From Paraburkholderia bannensis (GTDB taxonomy: Bacteria; Pseudomonadota; Gammaproteobacteria; Burkholderiales; Burkholderiaceae), in contig NZ_JACHBW010000002.1 in the NCBI RefSeq assembly GCF_014200455.1, positions 124,001 to 188,000 of the forward strand: a stretch of 64,000 nucleotides of DNA, in the 5' to 3' direction. The notes below the pieces were generated by a model. That model was not told the origin of the DNA, ran no database searches, and saw only the letters and a list, made by a program, of their open reading frames with translations. Positions within the stretch are counted from its first letter, which is position 1. Every line of letters starts with the position of its first letter. This document shows positions 1-9,434 of this stretch, one piece after another. The position numbers and the translations under genes were made by a program.

Positions 1-1442
1 GCGAACTGCGGATAGACGGCATCCGGCGCGCCCAGCAGCTTCTTCGCGCAGGCGAGGTAAGAGACGTCCGTGTAGATCTTGCGCGTGTACACCGGATAGC
101 CTTCGAGGCCATCGACCTGCGCACGCTTGATTTCCGTATCCCAGTACGCACCCTTCACCAGACGCACCATGATGCGGTGACGGCTGCGGCGCGCCAGATC
201 GACGATGTAGTCGATCACGAACGGGCAGCGCTTCTGGTACGCCTGCACCACGAAGCCGATGCCGTTCCAGCCCGCCAGTTCCTGGTCGAAGCACAGCGCT
301 TCGAGCAGATCGAGCGAGAGTTCGAGGCGGTCGGCTTCTTCGGCGTCGATATTCAGGCCGATGTCGTAGCGGCGCGCGAGCACGGCGAGCGCACGCACGC
401 GCGGCAGCAGTTCGTTCATCGTGCGTTCCTGCTGCGCACGCGAATAACGCGGATGCAGCGCGGAAAGCTTGATCGAGATGCCAGGACCTTCGTAGATGCC
501 ACGGCCGCCGGCAGCCTTGCCGATCGCGTGGATCGCCTGCTCGTAGGCGGCGTAGTAGCGCTGCGCATCGGCTTCGGTGGTGGCGGCTTCGCCGAGCATG
601 TCGTACGAGTAGCGGAAACCGCGTGCTTCGAACTTGCGGCTGTTGGCCAGCGCTTCGGAGATGTTCTCGCCGGTGACGAACTGCTCGCCCATCAGGCGCA
701 TCGCCATATCCACGCCCTTGCGGATCAGCGGCTCGCCGCCCTTGCCGATCATGCGCGTAAGCGCCGAGGAGAGCCCCGTTTCGCTATTCGTCGTCACCAG
801 CTTGCCGGTGATCATGAGGCCCCACGTGGCGGCGTTCACGAACAGCGACGGCGCGTGGCCGACGTGCGATTTCCAGTCGCCCTTGCTGATCTTGTCGCGG
901 ATCAGCGCGTCGCGCGTGGCGCGATCGGGAATGCGCAGCAGCGCTTCGGCCAGGCACATCAGCGCCACGCCTTCCTGGCTGGACAGCGAAAACTCGTGGA
1001 TCAGGCCTTCGACGCCGCCGCCCGTGCGCTTGGCGCGCAGCGTTTCGACCAGCTTCGTGGCCAGCTTCGTGACATCGCCGGTGAGGTTGGCGGGCAGACG
1101 CGCCTCGCCGATCAGGAACGGCACGCATTCCGGTTCCGGACGGCGGTACGCGGCAGTAATGGCCGCGCGCAACACCGACTGCGGTTGCACGTTTTGCGCG
1201 AATTCGAGGAACGGGTGCGACGCGTATTCGTCCGGGCCGTCGGTTGCGCCATCGCCAACATCGGCGGCGCTCACATGGCCGTTCAGTTCGGGCGGCAGTT
1301 GCCCGTGCTCGATCTTTTCGAGGTACGCGAAGATGGCTTGCTTGATGAGCCAGTGCGGAGTGCGCTCAAGGCGCGTAGCGGCATCTTTGAGCCGCGAGCG
1401 GAGGAGGTCATCGACCTTGACGCCAAGGGTGGTGCTAGCCAT
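1..1442 (-). CDS. putA: PutA, bifunctional proline dehydrogenase / P5C dehydrogenase with DNA-binding N-terminus (5' part only)
   Basis: The product oxidises proline to glutamate in two flavin- and NAD-dependent steps at the inner face of the membrane and, in versions with an N-terminal ribbon-helix-helix, represses its own gene. The first 480 residues are in the window; the rest runs off the left edge. The N-terminus (MASTTLGVKVDDLLRSRLKD) has the form of a ribbon-helix-helix domain. The last visible part contains VDGLEGYPVYTRK and YTDVSYLACAKKLL, which are characteristic of the PutA proline dehydrogenase barrel. The ATG was chosen because the RHH domain starts there. Upstream is an inverted repeat of the PutA operator core GTTGCA, which fits autoregulation. 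Confidence 0.93.
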   Translation of the reverse strand, partial: MASTTLGVKVDDLLRSRLKDAATRLERTPHWLIKQAIFAYLEKIEHGQLPPELNGHVSAADVGDGATDGPDEYASHPFLEFAQNVQPQSVLRAAITAAYRRPEPECVPFLIGEARLPANLTGDVTKLATKLVETLRAKRTGGGVEGLIHEFSLSSQEGVALMCLAEALLRIPDRATRDALIRDKISKGDWKSHVGHAPSLFVNAATWGLMITGKLVTTNSETGLSSALTRMIGKGGEPLIRKGVDMAMRLMGEQFVTGENISEALANSRKFEARGFRYSYDMLGEAATTEADAQRYYAAYEQAIHAIGKAAGGRGIYEGPGISIKLSALHPRYSRAQQERTMNELLPRVRALAVLARRYDIGLNIDAEEADRLELSLDLLEALCFDQELAGWNGIGFVVQAYQKRCPFVIDYIVDLARRSRHRIMVRLVKGAYWDTEIKRAQVDGLEGYPVYTRKIYTDVSYLACAKKLLGAPDAVYPQF

Positions 1443-1518
1443 GTTTCCTTCGTATGCCGGCTGACCCGCACCGGCCAAAGACCAAAAAGTTGGCGAATCG
1501 TACCCCTCCCAAAAAAAA

Positions 1519-1549
1519 GGTGCAACCAATTTCGTGGAACGGTTGCACC
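1519..1549. promoter_or_regulatory. Probable PutA operator pair (GTTGCA inverted repeat)
   Basis: GGTGCAACC and GGTTGCACC form perfect inverted arms separated by 13 bases, about 80 bases upstream of the putA start codon. Both arms contain GTTGCA, the core recognised by the RHH domain of E. coli PutA. Two one-mismatch copies (GTTGCG) follow at 1586-1591 and 1611-1616. The motif and spacing are seen directly; binding is inferred from the family. Confidence 0.6.
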
Positions 1550-1728
1550 CCGCTGAAAGCCCCGTGCAGCCTGGGTTTGCGGCGGGTTGCGGGGTTCGGG
1601 GCGACGGCGGGTTGCGCTCGGTATTTTCCCTGGGCATGAAACTTTTTTGTCACCCTGTTCAAAACGCATCGTTTGCCGATATACAGGCATAACGGGGAGC
1701 CGGTCTATTCCGGCGCGAGGACCAGAAA

Positions 1729-1878
1729 ATGGAAAAGTGGATGGTGGTGGCAGGTGTGTGGAGCATGTGCGCGCTGTGCGCCGTGCTGTTTATCCGCGGC
1801 GCGGCGGCAACGACGTCCCGACGCTTGCGTGCGGCGCAAGCCGAGAGCGGCGAAGCAGCCCACGCGGCGCAACCCTGA
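1729..1878 (+). CDS. Small hypothetical membrane protein (49 aa)
   Basis: An ATG preceded by GAGGA at good spacing opens a 49-residue frame. The N-terminal half is hydrophobic (MVVAGVWSMCALCAVLFI) and would make one membrane segment. The C-terminal half is a short tail rich in alanine and arginine. It lies on the opposite strand to putA and priA, between their divergent and convergent ends, where no other gene fits. I do not recognise a family. Support is the ribosome binding site plus the segment-and-tail design typical of real small membrane proteins; a chance frame in GC-rich DNA is still possible. Confidence 0.5.
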   Translation: MEKWMVVAGVWSMCALCAVLFIRGAAATTSRRLRAAQAESGEAAHAAQP

Positions 1879-2039
1879 AACGCTGCAAGAACGGTTGAGT
1901 CCGGCGCATCGGCCAGAAACACGGCCATCGCACCGCTTGCCGGCCTTGAAAGGCGCCTTGCGCGTCCTGGTTCGACTGGCCGCTCGGTGGCTCAGGAAAT
2001 TGCCCGGAACATCGCCTGGAACATGGCTTGGCGCATCCG

Positions 2040-4310
2040 CTAGATATCGAGCGGATCGACTTCGAGATTCCATCGCAGCACGCCGCGCAGACCGCGCAGC
2101 GTGGGCAGCCAGGCTCGCAAGGTGGCCTGCAGCGCCGCCCGCGAACTGCTTTCCACGAGCAGCTGGGCGCGATGGACATTCATCACCTTTACGATCGTGA
2201 GCGGCACCGCATCGTAGGCCATCACGCGCGACGCCGTAGGCATTGCCGCGAGCGCCTGCGCGGCTTCGGCAAGGAAGGCCAGCGCCGCTTCCAGCGTGCG
2301 CCCTTCGGCGCGCAGCAAGGCCTGATAGACGAAGGGCGGCAAGTGCGCGTCGCGACGCTCGGCGAGCTGCGAATTGGCGAAACCCACGTAATCGTGGCGC
2401 GCCAGCGCGTGATAGATCGCGTGGCGCGGATAGCGCGTCTGCACCATCACTTCGCCGGGCAAGCCGGCGCGGCCCGCGCGACCGCTCACCTGCATCAGCT
2501 GCGCGAAAAGGCGTTCACTTGCACGAAAATCGTGCGAGAAGAGGGCATTATCGGCGTTCATCACGCCCACCAGCGAGACGCGCTGGAAGTCATGCCCCTT
2601 CGCGACCATCTGCGTGCCGACCAGGATATCGACCTCGCCCGCGTGCACGTCCGAGAACAGCGCCTGTGCGCTGCCCTTGCGGCGCGTGCTGTCGGCGTCG
2701 ATGCGCAGCACCCGCGCGCCCGGCACCGCGCTCGCGAGCGCTTCCTCGATACGTTGCGTGCCGCGTCCCATCGGCGCGATATCGACATTGCCGCAGTCCG
2801 GACACGAATGCGGAATGCGCGCTTCCCAGCCGCAGTGGTGGCAGCGCAGCGCGCGTTCTGGCTTGTGCAGGACCACGTAGGCGCTGCAGCGCGGGCAGCC
2901 CGCCACCCAGCCGCAGGCGTCGCACGAAAGCACCGGCGCATAGCCGCGCCGGTTCAGGAAAATGAGACTTTGTTCGCCGCGTTCGAGCCGCGCCTTCATG
3001 GCCGCGATCAGTGGCCCGGACAAGCCTTCGAACGACGCGCGGCCACGGCGGCGCTCCTCCTCCAGATCGATCAGCTTGACGCTGGGCAACACCGCCGCCG
3101 CAACGGCGCGGCGTGACAGCGTGAGGCGCGTATAGCGGCCCTGCTCGGCATGCCACCAGCTTTCCAGCGAGGGCGTGGCCGAACCCAGCACGACCGGCAC
3201 TTCTAGCTGTTTGGCGCGCCAGACGGCCAGATCGCGCGCCGAGTAGCGCAACCCTTCCTGCTGCTTGTAGGCGGGATCGTGTTCCTCGTCGACCACCAGC
3301 ATCGCCAGGCGCGGCAGCGACGCCATCACGGCCAGCCGCGTGCCCAGCACGATGCGCGCGCGGCCCGTATGCGCGGCGAGCCAGTGGCGCGCGCGCTCGC
3401 CTTCGGCCAGGCCGCTATGCAGCGTGACGATGGCGTCGTCGGGCAACACGCCCGCAAAACGTGTGCGGAAGGCGGCTTCGAACTGCGGCGTGAGATTGAT
3501 TTCAGGGACGAGGACGAGCGCCTGGGCGTCAGGCTCGCGTTCGAGCAGGCCCGCGAGCGCGCGCAGATACACCTCGGTCTTGCCGCTGCCCGTGACGCCA
3601 TGCAGCAAAAATGGCGCGAAGCCGCGCGATTCGAGGATTGCCTCTACTGCCTCGGTCTGCTCATCGCTCAGCTGATGCAGCGGGGGACTTTCCGCCGCTG
3701 ATCCGGTATTTTTTGCGCCCCCGCTTGCGGCAGATTGTGCCGCGCCGAAGTCGACGCTCTCGTACTCGACCCAACCCGCCTCGCGCCATGATTCGAGCGA
3801 GGCGGCAGCCTTGGGGTGCAGCGCACGCGCATCGACGAGATCGAGTTCGTTGGCGTCCAGAAGCGCCTGCGCCAGACGCCGCAAGACCTGCGCACGCGCG
3901 GGCAGCGCCTCGGGCAACGCCTCGCGCCCGGCGGGCAGCACGCGATAGCGCTCTTCGGGTGCCAGCAGCCGTGCCCAGCGCGAAGGATCGCGCAGCGCCT
4001 GGGGCAGCGCTGGCAGCGCAACTTCGCCTAATCCGCGCTGATAGTAGTCGGCGGCGAACCCTACAAGCGCGAGCCATTGTTCCGACAGCGGCGGGCACGA
4101 TGCGCAAACGGCGTCCACTTCGCGCAGCTTGTTTGCGGGCACATCGCTGTGAGTGCTTACTTCGAATATAAGCCCCACCGCTTCGCGACGGCCGAACGGT
4201 ACGCGCACCAGCATGCCGGGCTGCGGCGGCGGTGCTTCAAGCGGATAGCGATAGTCGTAAAGCGCGGTCAGCGGATGATCGAGCGCCACCCGCACGAAGC
4301 ACGGCGTCAT
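2040..4310 (-). CDS. priA: Primosomal protein N' (PriA replication-restart helicase)
   Basis: PriA is a 3'-5' superfamily 2 helicase that recognises stalled forks and reloads the replisome. The 756-residue product has the N-terminal DNA-binding region (FVRVALDHPLTALYDYRYP), Walker A GVTGSGKTE near residue 240, the DEEHD box near residue 340, and between about residues 455 and 515 the zinc-binding cysteines in CDACGW, CPRC, CHHCGW and CPDCG. The ATG giving MTPCFVRVAL was preferred over a start 15 codons upstream because family alignment begins there. It follows hemE on the same strand, an order common in Burkholderia. Confidence 0.95.
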   Translation of the reverse strand: MTPCFVRVALDHPLTALYDYRYPLEAPPPQPGMLVRVPFGRREAVGLIFEVSTHSDVPANKLREVDAVCASCPPLSEQWLALVGFAADYYQRGLGEVALPALPQALRDPSRWARLLAPEERYRVLPAGREALPEALPARAQVLRRLAQALLDANELDLVDARALHPKAAASLESWREAGWVEYESVDFGAAQSAASGGAKNTGSAAESPPLHQLSDEQTEAVEAILESRGFAPFLLHGVTGSGKTEVYLRALAGLLEREPDAQALVLVPEINLTPQFEAAFRTRFAGVLPDDAIVTLHSGLAEGERARHWLAAHTGRARIVLGTRLAVMASLPRLAMLVVDEEHDPAYKQQEGLRYSARDLAVWRAKQLEVPVVLGSATPSLESWWHAEQGRYTRLTLSRRAVAAAVLPSVKLIDLEEERRRGRASFEGLSGPLIAAMKARLERGEQSLIFLNRRGYAPVLSCDACGWVAGCPRCSAYVVLHKPERALRCHHCGWEARIPHSCPDCGNVDIAPMGRGTQRIEEALASAVPGARVLRIDADSTRRKGSAQALFSDVHAGEVDILVGTQMVAKGHDFQRVSLVGVMNADNALFSHDFRASERLFAQLMQVSGRAGRAGLPGEVMVQTRYPRHAIYHALARHDYVGFANSQLAERRDAHLPPFVYQALLRAEGRTLEAALAFLAEAAQALAAMPTASRVMAYDAVPLTIVKVMNVHRAQLLVESSSRAALQATLRAWLPTLRGLRGVLRWNLEVDPLDI

Positions 4311-4748
4311 GCCCCACCCCGCTGCCGGCCACGCTCGCAGGGTGCGCTGGCGCACGGACGCACGGACTTAAAGTGAAACGTCACTTCTTGCGCCAAGTTT
4401 TGGATTCCGCTGAACAATCGCGCCCCGCGCCGTCGCGCCTGTGGATAACTTTGTTAAGAACTTCGCTTGAGCGCCCGGCAGGCCGGCTCGCGAGGCCATT
4501 GTGTGGGACACCGCACAAATGGCCGTGGAGCGGCGAAAGCCTTATCTGTCAAGGGTCTGATTGATTGCTCACAGGCCTTGATATCGCCCTGCGGCAATTT
4601 TTCCCTCTTGCGCGCCGCAACGAGACAAGTGTGTATAAGTCAAGTCTTGACAGCGGCGTGATGGCGTCTGGATGGCCTGTTGCGCCGCACGCGTCCCTGA
4701 TGCCGAGAGCCCAGCACGCTGCGCTGCAACAAAAAATTCACACTCAAC
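4311..4748. other. Intergenic region between hemE and priA with a DnaA box and a small palindrome
   Basis: No gene is supported here. A perfect DnaA-box sequence TGTGGATAA lies at 4440-4448, about 130 bases upstream of priA. A 13-base palindrome, GTCAAG-T-CTTGAC, lies at 4639-4651 and could be a repressor site for priA transcription. Neither has independent support. Confidence 0.4.
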
Positions 4749-5837
4749 TTACCCTGCCGCGTGCAATGCGCGGCTATGACGATGGACCTCGTCGACCAGT
4801 TCCGCGACGCTCTCCGGCGGCGTGAATTGCGAGATGCCGTGGCCCAGATTGAAGACGTGGCCGGGGTGCGCGCCGAAGCTGTCGAGCACCGCGCGCGCCT
4901 GTTCGCGGATCGCCGCGGGCGAGGCAAACAGAACGTTCGGATCGAGATTGCCCTGCAGCGCGACGCGCTTGCCCACGCGCTCGCGCGCGCGGCCAAGATT
5001 CACCGTCCAGTCGAGGCCGACTGCATCGACGCCGGTTTCGGCGATCTCGTCCAGCCACAGGCCGCCGCCCTTCGTGAAGGTGATGACGGGCACACGCTCG
5101 CCGTCGTGCTCGCGCTTGAGCTGCGACACCACGCGGCGGATGTATTCGAGCGAGAAACGCTGATAGATGCCGTCGGCGAGCGCCCCGCCCCACGTATCGA
5201 AAATCATCACGGCCTGCGCGCCGGCTTCGATCTGTGCGTTCAGGTACGCGGCCACGGCCTGCGCGTTGACTTCGAGGATGCGCGTCATCAGATCGGGGCG
5301 CGCGTACAGCATCGACTTCACCGTACGGAAGTCGTCCGAGCCGCCGCCTTCGACCATGTAGCACGCCAGCGTCCACGGGCTGCCCGAGAAGCCGATCAGC
5401 GGCACGCGCTGGCGCCCCTGGCCGTCGGTCAGCGCACGGCGGATCTCGCGCACGGCGTCGGTCACATAGCCGAGCGTCGCGCCCATATCCGGCACCGCGA
5501 GCTTCGCGACATCTGCCTCGGTACGCACCGGATTCGCGAACTTCGGACCCTCGCCCTGCTGGAACGACAAGCCCAGACCCATTGCGTCGGGAATCGTGAG
5601 GATGTCGGAAAAAAGGATCGCTGCGTCGAGCGGATAGCGCTCCAGCGGCTGCAGCGTCACTTCGGTAGCGTAGTCGGGATTCTTCGCAAGGCCGAGGAAA
5701 CTGCCCGCGCGGCTGCGCGTGGCGTTGTACTCCGGCAGATAGCGGCCCGCCTGGCGCATCAGCCAGATCGGCGTGTACTCGGTCGGCTGGCGCAGCAAGG
5801 CGCGCAGGAAGGTGTCGTTCAGAAGGGTGTGGGCCAC
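4749..5837 (-). CDS. hemE: Uroporphyrinogen decarboxylase
   Basis: HemE removes four carboxyl groups from uroporphyrinogen III to give coproporphyrinogen III in cytosolic haem synthesis. The 362-residue product has the family's normal length and its invariant N-terminal motif [15 protein letters not shown], followed by the [12 protein letters not shown] and [16 protein letters not shown] blocks. The reading frame begins with GTG; no in-frame ATG fits the conserved [23 protein letters not shown] start, so GTG is the likely initiator. priA lies about 440 bases downstream on the same strand. Confidence 0.96.
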   Translation of the reverse strand: MAHTLLNDTFLRALLRQPTEYTPIWLMRQAGRYLPEYNATRSRAGSFLGLAKNPDYATEVTLQPLERYPLDAAILFSDILTIPDAMGLGLSFQQGEGPKFANPVRTEADVAKLAVPDMGATLGYVTDAVREIRRALTDGQGRQRVPLIGFSGSPWTLACYMVEGGGSDDFRTVKSMLYARPDLMTRILEVNAQAVAAYLNAQIEAGAQAVMIFDTWGGALADGIYQRFSLEYIRRVVSQLKREHDGERVPVITFTKGGGLWLDEIAETGVDAVGLDWTVNLGRARERVGKRVALQGNLDPNVLFASPAAIREQARAVLDSFGAHPGHVFNLGHGISQFTPPESVAELVDEVHRHSRALHAAG

Positions 5838-6059
5838 GTGCGGAGGGCGCTTGCGCGCGAGAATCGGAAGCAGTCGGTCATTTTACCGGAGCTATCGATG
5901 CCGCATGGCCCTGATGGCCTGGATAAACGAAGCGGTCGCGTGCGAGCGCGCCAATCGGGGGAGTCCATGGTTATCGCGCGTGCGGGGGCGGACTAAGATC
6001 GGCGAGCCGTGCGCTTTTAAAACGTCGAGATCAACCTCGCGCACGTGGAGACAGCCGAT

Positions 6060-6899
6060 ATGAAAAAGAACAGGATCGCCACGGCGTGCACGCTCGTGTG
6101 CGCATGCGTCGCCGCGCTGGCCAGTGCGCCGGCGGCATTTGCCCAGAGCGCAGCGCGCTCTTCGCCAGCTTCGTCGCCACCCTCGTTGTCACCATCCTCA
6201 TCGCGGCTCGATGAAGTGCTCGCGCGCGGCACCTTGCGTGCCTGCACGACCGGAGACTACAAGCCCTATTCGTTCTACAAACCGGACGGCGCGTTCGAAG
6301 GCATCGACATCGACATGACGGAATCGCTCGCGAAATCGCTGGGCGTGAAAGCCGAGTTCGTAAAGACCAGCTGGTCGAACCTGATGACCGACTTTCTCGC
6401 GAAGTGTGATGTTGCGGTGGGGGGAGTATCGACTTCGCTCGAACGCCAGAAGCGCGCGTTCTTCACCGATGCGTATCAGGTCGACGGCAAGACGCCGATC
6501 GTGCGTTGCGACGACGTCGACAAGTTTCAGAGCGTCGCGCAGATCGACCAGCCGTCGACGCGCGTGATCGTGAATCCGGGCGGCACCAACGAGCGTTTCG
6601 CTAAACAGTTTTTTCCGCATGCGAATCTCACCGTTTATCCCGACAACGTGACGATCTTCAAGCAGATCCTCGCAGGCAAAGCGGACGTGATGGTGACCGA
6701 CGCTTCTGAAACGCTCCTGCAACAGAAGCTCAATCCGGGCCTGTGCTCCGTGCATCCCGACAAGCCGTTCCAGTACGGCGAGAAAGCATGGATGGTGCCG
6801 CGCGGCGACGTGGTGTTCCAGCAATACGTCGATCAATGGCTGCATCTGTTGCGCGCGAGCGGCGAGTATCAGTCGATCTCGGACAAATGGCTCAAGTGA
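6060..6899 (+). CDS. pheC: Cyclohexadienyl dehydratase, periplasmic (PheC-like)
   Basis: The fold is that of an amino-acid ABC binding protein, but the sequence follows Pseudomonas PheC, a binding-protein-derived enzyme that dehydrates prephenate and arogenate to phenylpyruvate and phenylalanine in the periplasm. Shared blocks include TGDYKPYSFY, the TSW.NLM segment, LERQKRAFF, DGKTPI, IDQPSTRVIVNPGGTNERFA, PDNVTIFKQI and the YVDQWLH near the C-terminus. The glutamate of TDASE sits where PheC carries its catalytic glutamate. A signal peptide occupies about residues 1-25 (ending AAFAQ). The ATG is preceded by GGAG; an upstream GTG is less likely. No permease or ATPase gene is adjacent, consistent with an enzyme rather than a transporter. 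Confidence 0.8.
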   Translation: MKKNRIATACTLVCACVAALASAPAAFAQSAARSSPASSPPSLSPSSSRLDEVLARGTLRACTTGDYKPYSFYKPDGAFEGIDIDMTESLAKSLGVKAEFVKTSWSNLMTDFLAKCDVAVGGVSTSLERQKRAFFTDAYQVDGKTPIVRCDDVDKFQSVAQIDQPSTRVIVNPGGTNERFAKQFFPHANLTVYPDNVTIFKQILAGKADVMVTDASETLLQQKLNPGLCSVHPDKPFQYGEKAWMVPRGDVVFQQYVDQWLHLLRASGEYQSISDKWLK

Positions 6900-7199
6900 T
6901 TTGCATGGATGTCGGCCGCGCCGCGTCCTGCGGCGCGACATCATTCACTCAACCCAATGACGAGTTGCAACCACGCGTTGCAATCGGATATGACGAATCA
7001 TTGCATGGCGCACATGAATGCGAACGTGAATGCCCGCTGCATGGGCGATGCCATCTGGAGTTTCGTGTGACGTATATCGCGTTTCGCCCACACAGCGGGG
7101 CTTCCTTCATGCAAGGGGAATGTCGCATTGCAATGCGCATTTTTGTGGCACTGCAGCGCACTAAAATGCAGGTAAAAATGACTTCCGCAAAACGATCAG

Positions 7200-7503
7200 G
7201 ATGGCAAAAAATCCCACGGAGCCTTATACGACGGGCGTTACAACCTGAAACACTTTGTTACCGCCAAGGTTCACTAATTCGCCCACAATGCCTTCAACGG
7301 TTTCAACACGGATGTGGCTCGGTGCAAAGTGTGAGCGGACACGATCACCGGCCGGTCGGCTATGCCGAAGCCCTTGCTTAAGGGGCATCCTTGCTGGAGC
7401 CGTGACCGGCGTTTCATACGTTTCTAGCCGGCTCCTCCTTTGGTCTCCTCGCGCTAACCCCGTAGCGTGTGGTTTTTAGCGGGCTCCAGGCCCGCTTTTT
7501 TTT
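7200..7503 (+). ncRNA. Candidate structured non-coding RNA
   Basis: Several stems follow one another on the + strand: CGGC/GCCG at 7357-7367, GCCC/GGGC at 7370-7386, GGAGCCG/CGGCTCC at 7396-7435, CGCTA/TAGCG at 7452-7467, then a strong terminator at 7478-7503. A CUCCUCCUUU stretch at 7432-7441 is complementary to a Shine-Dalgarno sequence, a feature of some trans-acting small RNAs. No + strand gene ends just upstream that would need this terminator. The 5' end is not defined; 7200 is only an outer limit. Antisense small ORFs overlap the region, so this is a hypothesis. Confidence 0.3.
7478..7503 (+). terminator. Rho-independent terminator
   Basis: AGCGGGC pairs with GCCCGCT across a five-base loop and is followed by eight Ts. 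It points along the + strand, and the nearest + strand gene stop is about 580 bases upstream, which implies an unannotated transcript in between. Confidence 0.8.
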
Positions 7504-7691
7504 CGTCCGCAGTTTTTCAATCCCCTCTTTTTTCCTCGATTTTCGATGCATTTTGCTGCATCGGCGAAGCGCGTTTTGCGTATGCTCATCGACGGTCTGG
7601 CTTGAATGGGCTGACGTAATCGCCAGCCCGCACATTCGTTCGTTCTTTCGTTCGTCGTCCAAATCAATTCTTGGGGTACCGGGTGCAAGGT

Positions 7692-9434
7692 TCAGGCGGT
7701 CTTCTGCTCGTCGATCTTCAGTTCATCGATCATGCGTGCGCGCATCACAAACTTCTGCACCTTGCCGGTCACCGTCATCGGCAACTCGTCGACGAAGCGG
7801 ATGTACTTCGGGATCTTGTAGTGCGCGATCTGCCCCTGGCAGAACGCCTGGATCTCTTCCGCCGTTGCGCTCTCGCCCGGACGCAAAACGATCCACGCGC
7901 AGACTTCCTCGCCGTACTTCGCATCGGGTACGCCAAAAACCTGCACCGTCTGCACCTTCGGATGGCGGAACAAAAACTCCTCGATTTCGCGCGGATAAAT
8001 GTTCTCACCGCCGCGAATCAGCATGTCCTTGAGGCGCCCGACGATGTTGCAATAACCTTCGGCGTCCAGCGTCGCCAGATCGCCCGTATGCATCCAGCCA
8101 TCGACAATCGATTCGGCCGTTTTGGCGTCATCGCCCCAATAGCCGCGCATCACCGAATAGCCCTTCGTGCATAGTTCGCCCGTTTCGCCCACGGGCACGA
8201 TGTTGCCCAACGGATCGATGATCTTCACTTCCAGATGCGGCTGGATGCGCCCCACCGTGGTCGTGCGCTTGTCGAGCGGATCGGTCGTCGCGCTCTGGAA
8301 CGACACCGGGCTGGTTTCCGTCATGCCATAGGCGATGGTGATTTCCGCGAGGTGCATCTTCGAGACCACGCGCTTCATTGTTTCGATCGGGCATGGCGAG
8401 CCCGCCATGATGCCGGTGCGCAAACGCGAGAGATCGAAGCTGGCGAAATCGGGGTGATCGAGTTCGGCGATGAACATGGTGGGCACGCCATGCAGCGCCG
8501 TGCAACCCTCGTCGGATACCGCTTGCAGCGTCGCGCGCGGATCGAACGCCTCGCCCGGAAACACCATGTTCGCGCCCACCGAGACGCAGGCCAGCACCGC
8601 GAGCACCATGCCGAAGCAGTGATAAAGCGGCACCGGAATGCAGAGTGAATCCTGTTCGGTCAGCCGCATTGCCATGGCAATGTAGCGGCCGTTGTTGAGC
8701 ACATTGCGATGCGTCAGGGTCGCGCCCTTCGGGCTGCCCGTCGTGCCGCTCGTGAACTGGATGTTGATCGGATCGTCGGGGCCGAGCGTCGCGCCGATGG
8801 CGTCCAGTTCACCCTTGCCGCTTCGTTCGAGACGCGCGCGGCCCTGCTCGATTACGTCGCTGAAATTGAGCATGCCCGGCGTGTCGGTATCGCACATGCG
8901 GATCACCGCGCGCAGTTCCGGCAGCTTCGCTGCGTGCAGATCGCCGGGAGTCGCGTTCGCGAGTTCAGGCGCGAGCGTCTGCAGCATCTCCAGGTACTTC
9001 GAGGTCTTGAAGCTCTCGGCCGCCACGATGGCCTTGCAACCCACTTTGTTCAGCGCGTATTCGAGTTCGGCCAGCCGGTAAGCCGGGTTGATATTGACCA
9101 GCACCGCGCCGATGCGCGCCGTGGCGAACTGCGTGAGCAGCCATTCCACCCGATTGGGCGACCAGATGCCCACGCGCTCGCCTGGCTCGATGCCGAGCGC
9201 GAGAAAGCCGGCGGCCAGCACGTCCACTTCGTCGGCGAATTCGCGCCAGTTCCAGCGGATACCCTGCTCGCGGAACACCACCGCCGGACGCTCAGGAAAG
9301 CGCTGCGCGGTATCGAGCAGGAACGCGCCAATGGTGGCGTCGCTCAGCGGGATGGCGGTGCTGCCGCGCACGTAGGAAAGCCCGTCTTTCGGCGCGATGA
9401 GCGCTTCGCGCGCACCTGTTGCGTCGATTGCCAT
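7692..9434 (-). CDS. AMP-forming acyl-CoA synthetase (medium-chain fatty acid CoA ligase type)
   Basis: The 580-residue product activates a carboxylic acid as acyl-adenylate and then thioester. It shows the ANL-superfamily motifs: the P-loop-like [18 protein letters not shown], the YGMTETSPV block, [12 protein letters not shown], and the hinge [19 protein letters not shown], with the acyl-AMP lysine in TGKVQK near the C-terminus. The start MAIDATGA was chosen because it is preceded by GGGGAG at good spacing; the frame stays open further upstream without homology. Similarity is to ACSF2/FadD-type ligases, but the substrate cannot be read from sequence. It is transcribed alone. Confidence 0.88.
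   Translation of the reverse strand: MAIDATGAREALIAPKDGLSYVRGSTAIPLSDATIGAFLLDTAQRFPERPAVVFREQGIRWNWREFADEVDVLAAGFLALGIEPGERVGIWSPNRVEWLLTQFATARIGAVLVNINPAYRLAELEYALNKVGCKAIVAAESFKTSKYLEMLQTLAPELANATPGDLHAAKLPELRAVIRMCDTDTPGMLNFSDVIEQGRARLERSGKGELDAIGATLGPDDPINIQFTSGTTGSPKGATLTHRNVLNNGRYIAMAMRLTEQDSLCIPVPLYHCFGMVLAVLACVSVGANMVFPGEAFDPRATLQAVSDEGCTALHGVPTMFIAELDHPDFASFDLSRLRTGIMAGSPCPIETMKRVVSKMHLAEITIAYGMTETSPVSFQSATTDPLDKRTTTVGRIQPHLEVKIIDPLGNIVPVGETGELCTKGYSVMRGYWGDDAKTAESIVDGWMHTGDLATLDAEGYCNIVGRLKDMLIRGGENIYPREIEEFLFRHPKVQTVQVFGVPDAKYGEEVCAWIVLRPGESATAEEIQAFCQGQIAHYKIPKYIRFVDELPMTVTGKVQKFVMRARMIDELKIDEQKTA

Larger units (their letters stand above)
6900..7691. other. Long gap between pheC and the acyl-CoA ligase
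   Basis: The gap is less GC-rich than its neighbours and carries no gene with a good ribosome binding site. It holds a run of hairpins from 7357 to 7503 ending in an intrinsic terminator, two overlapping short minus-strand frames (7224-7388 and 7274-7417), a TTCG-rich simple repeat near 7637-7658, and a hairpin CGATGCA/TGCATCG at 7544-7563. Confidence 0.5.

Noticed and set aside
6060-6899. Labelling the pheC-like gene as an amino-acid ABC transporter binding protein
   Set aside because: Full-length agreement with PheC and absence of transporter partners favour the enzyme.
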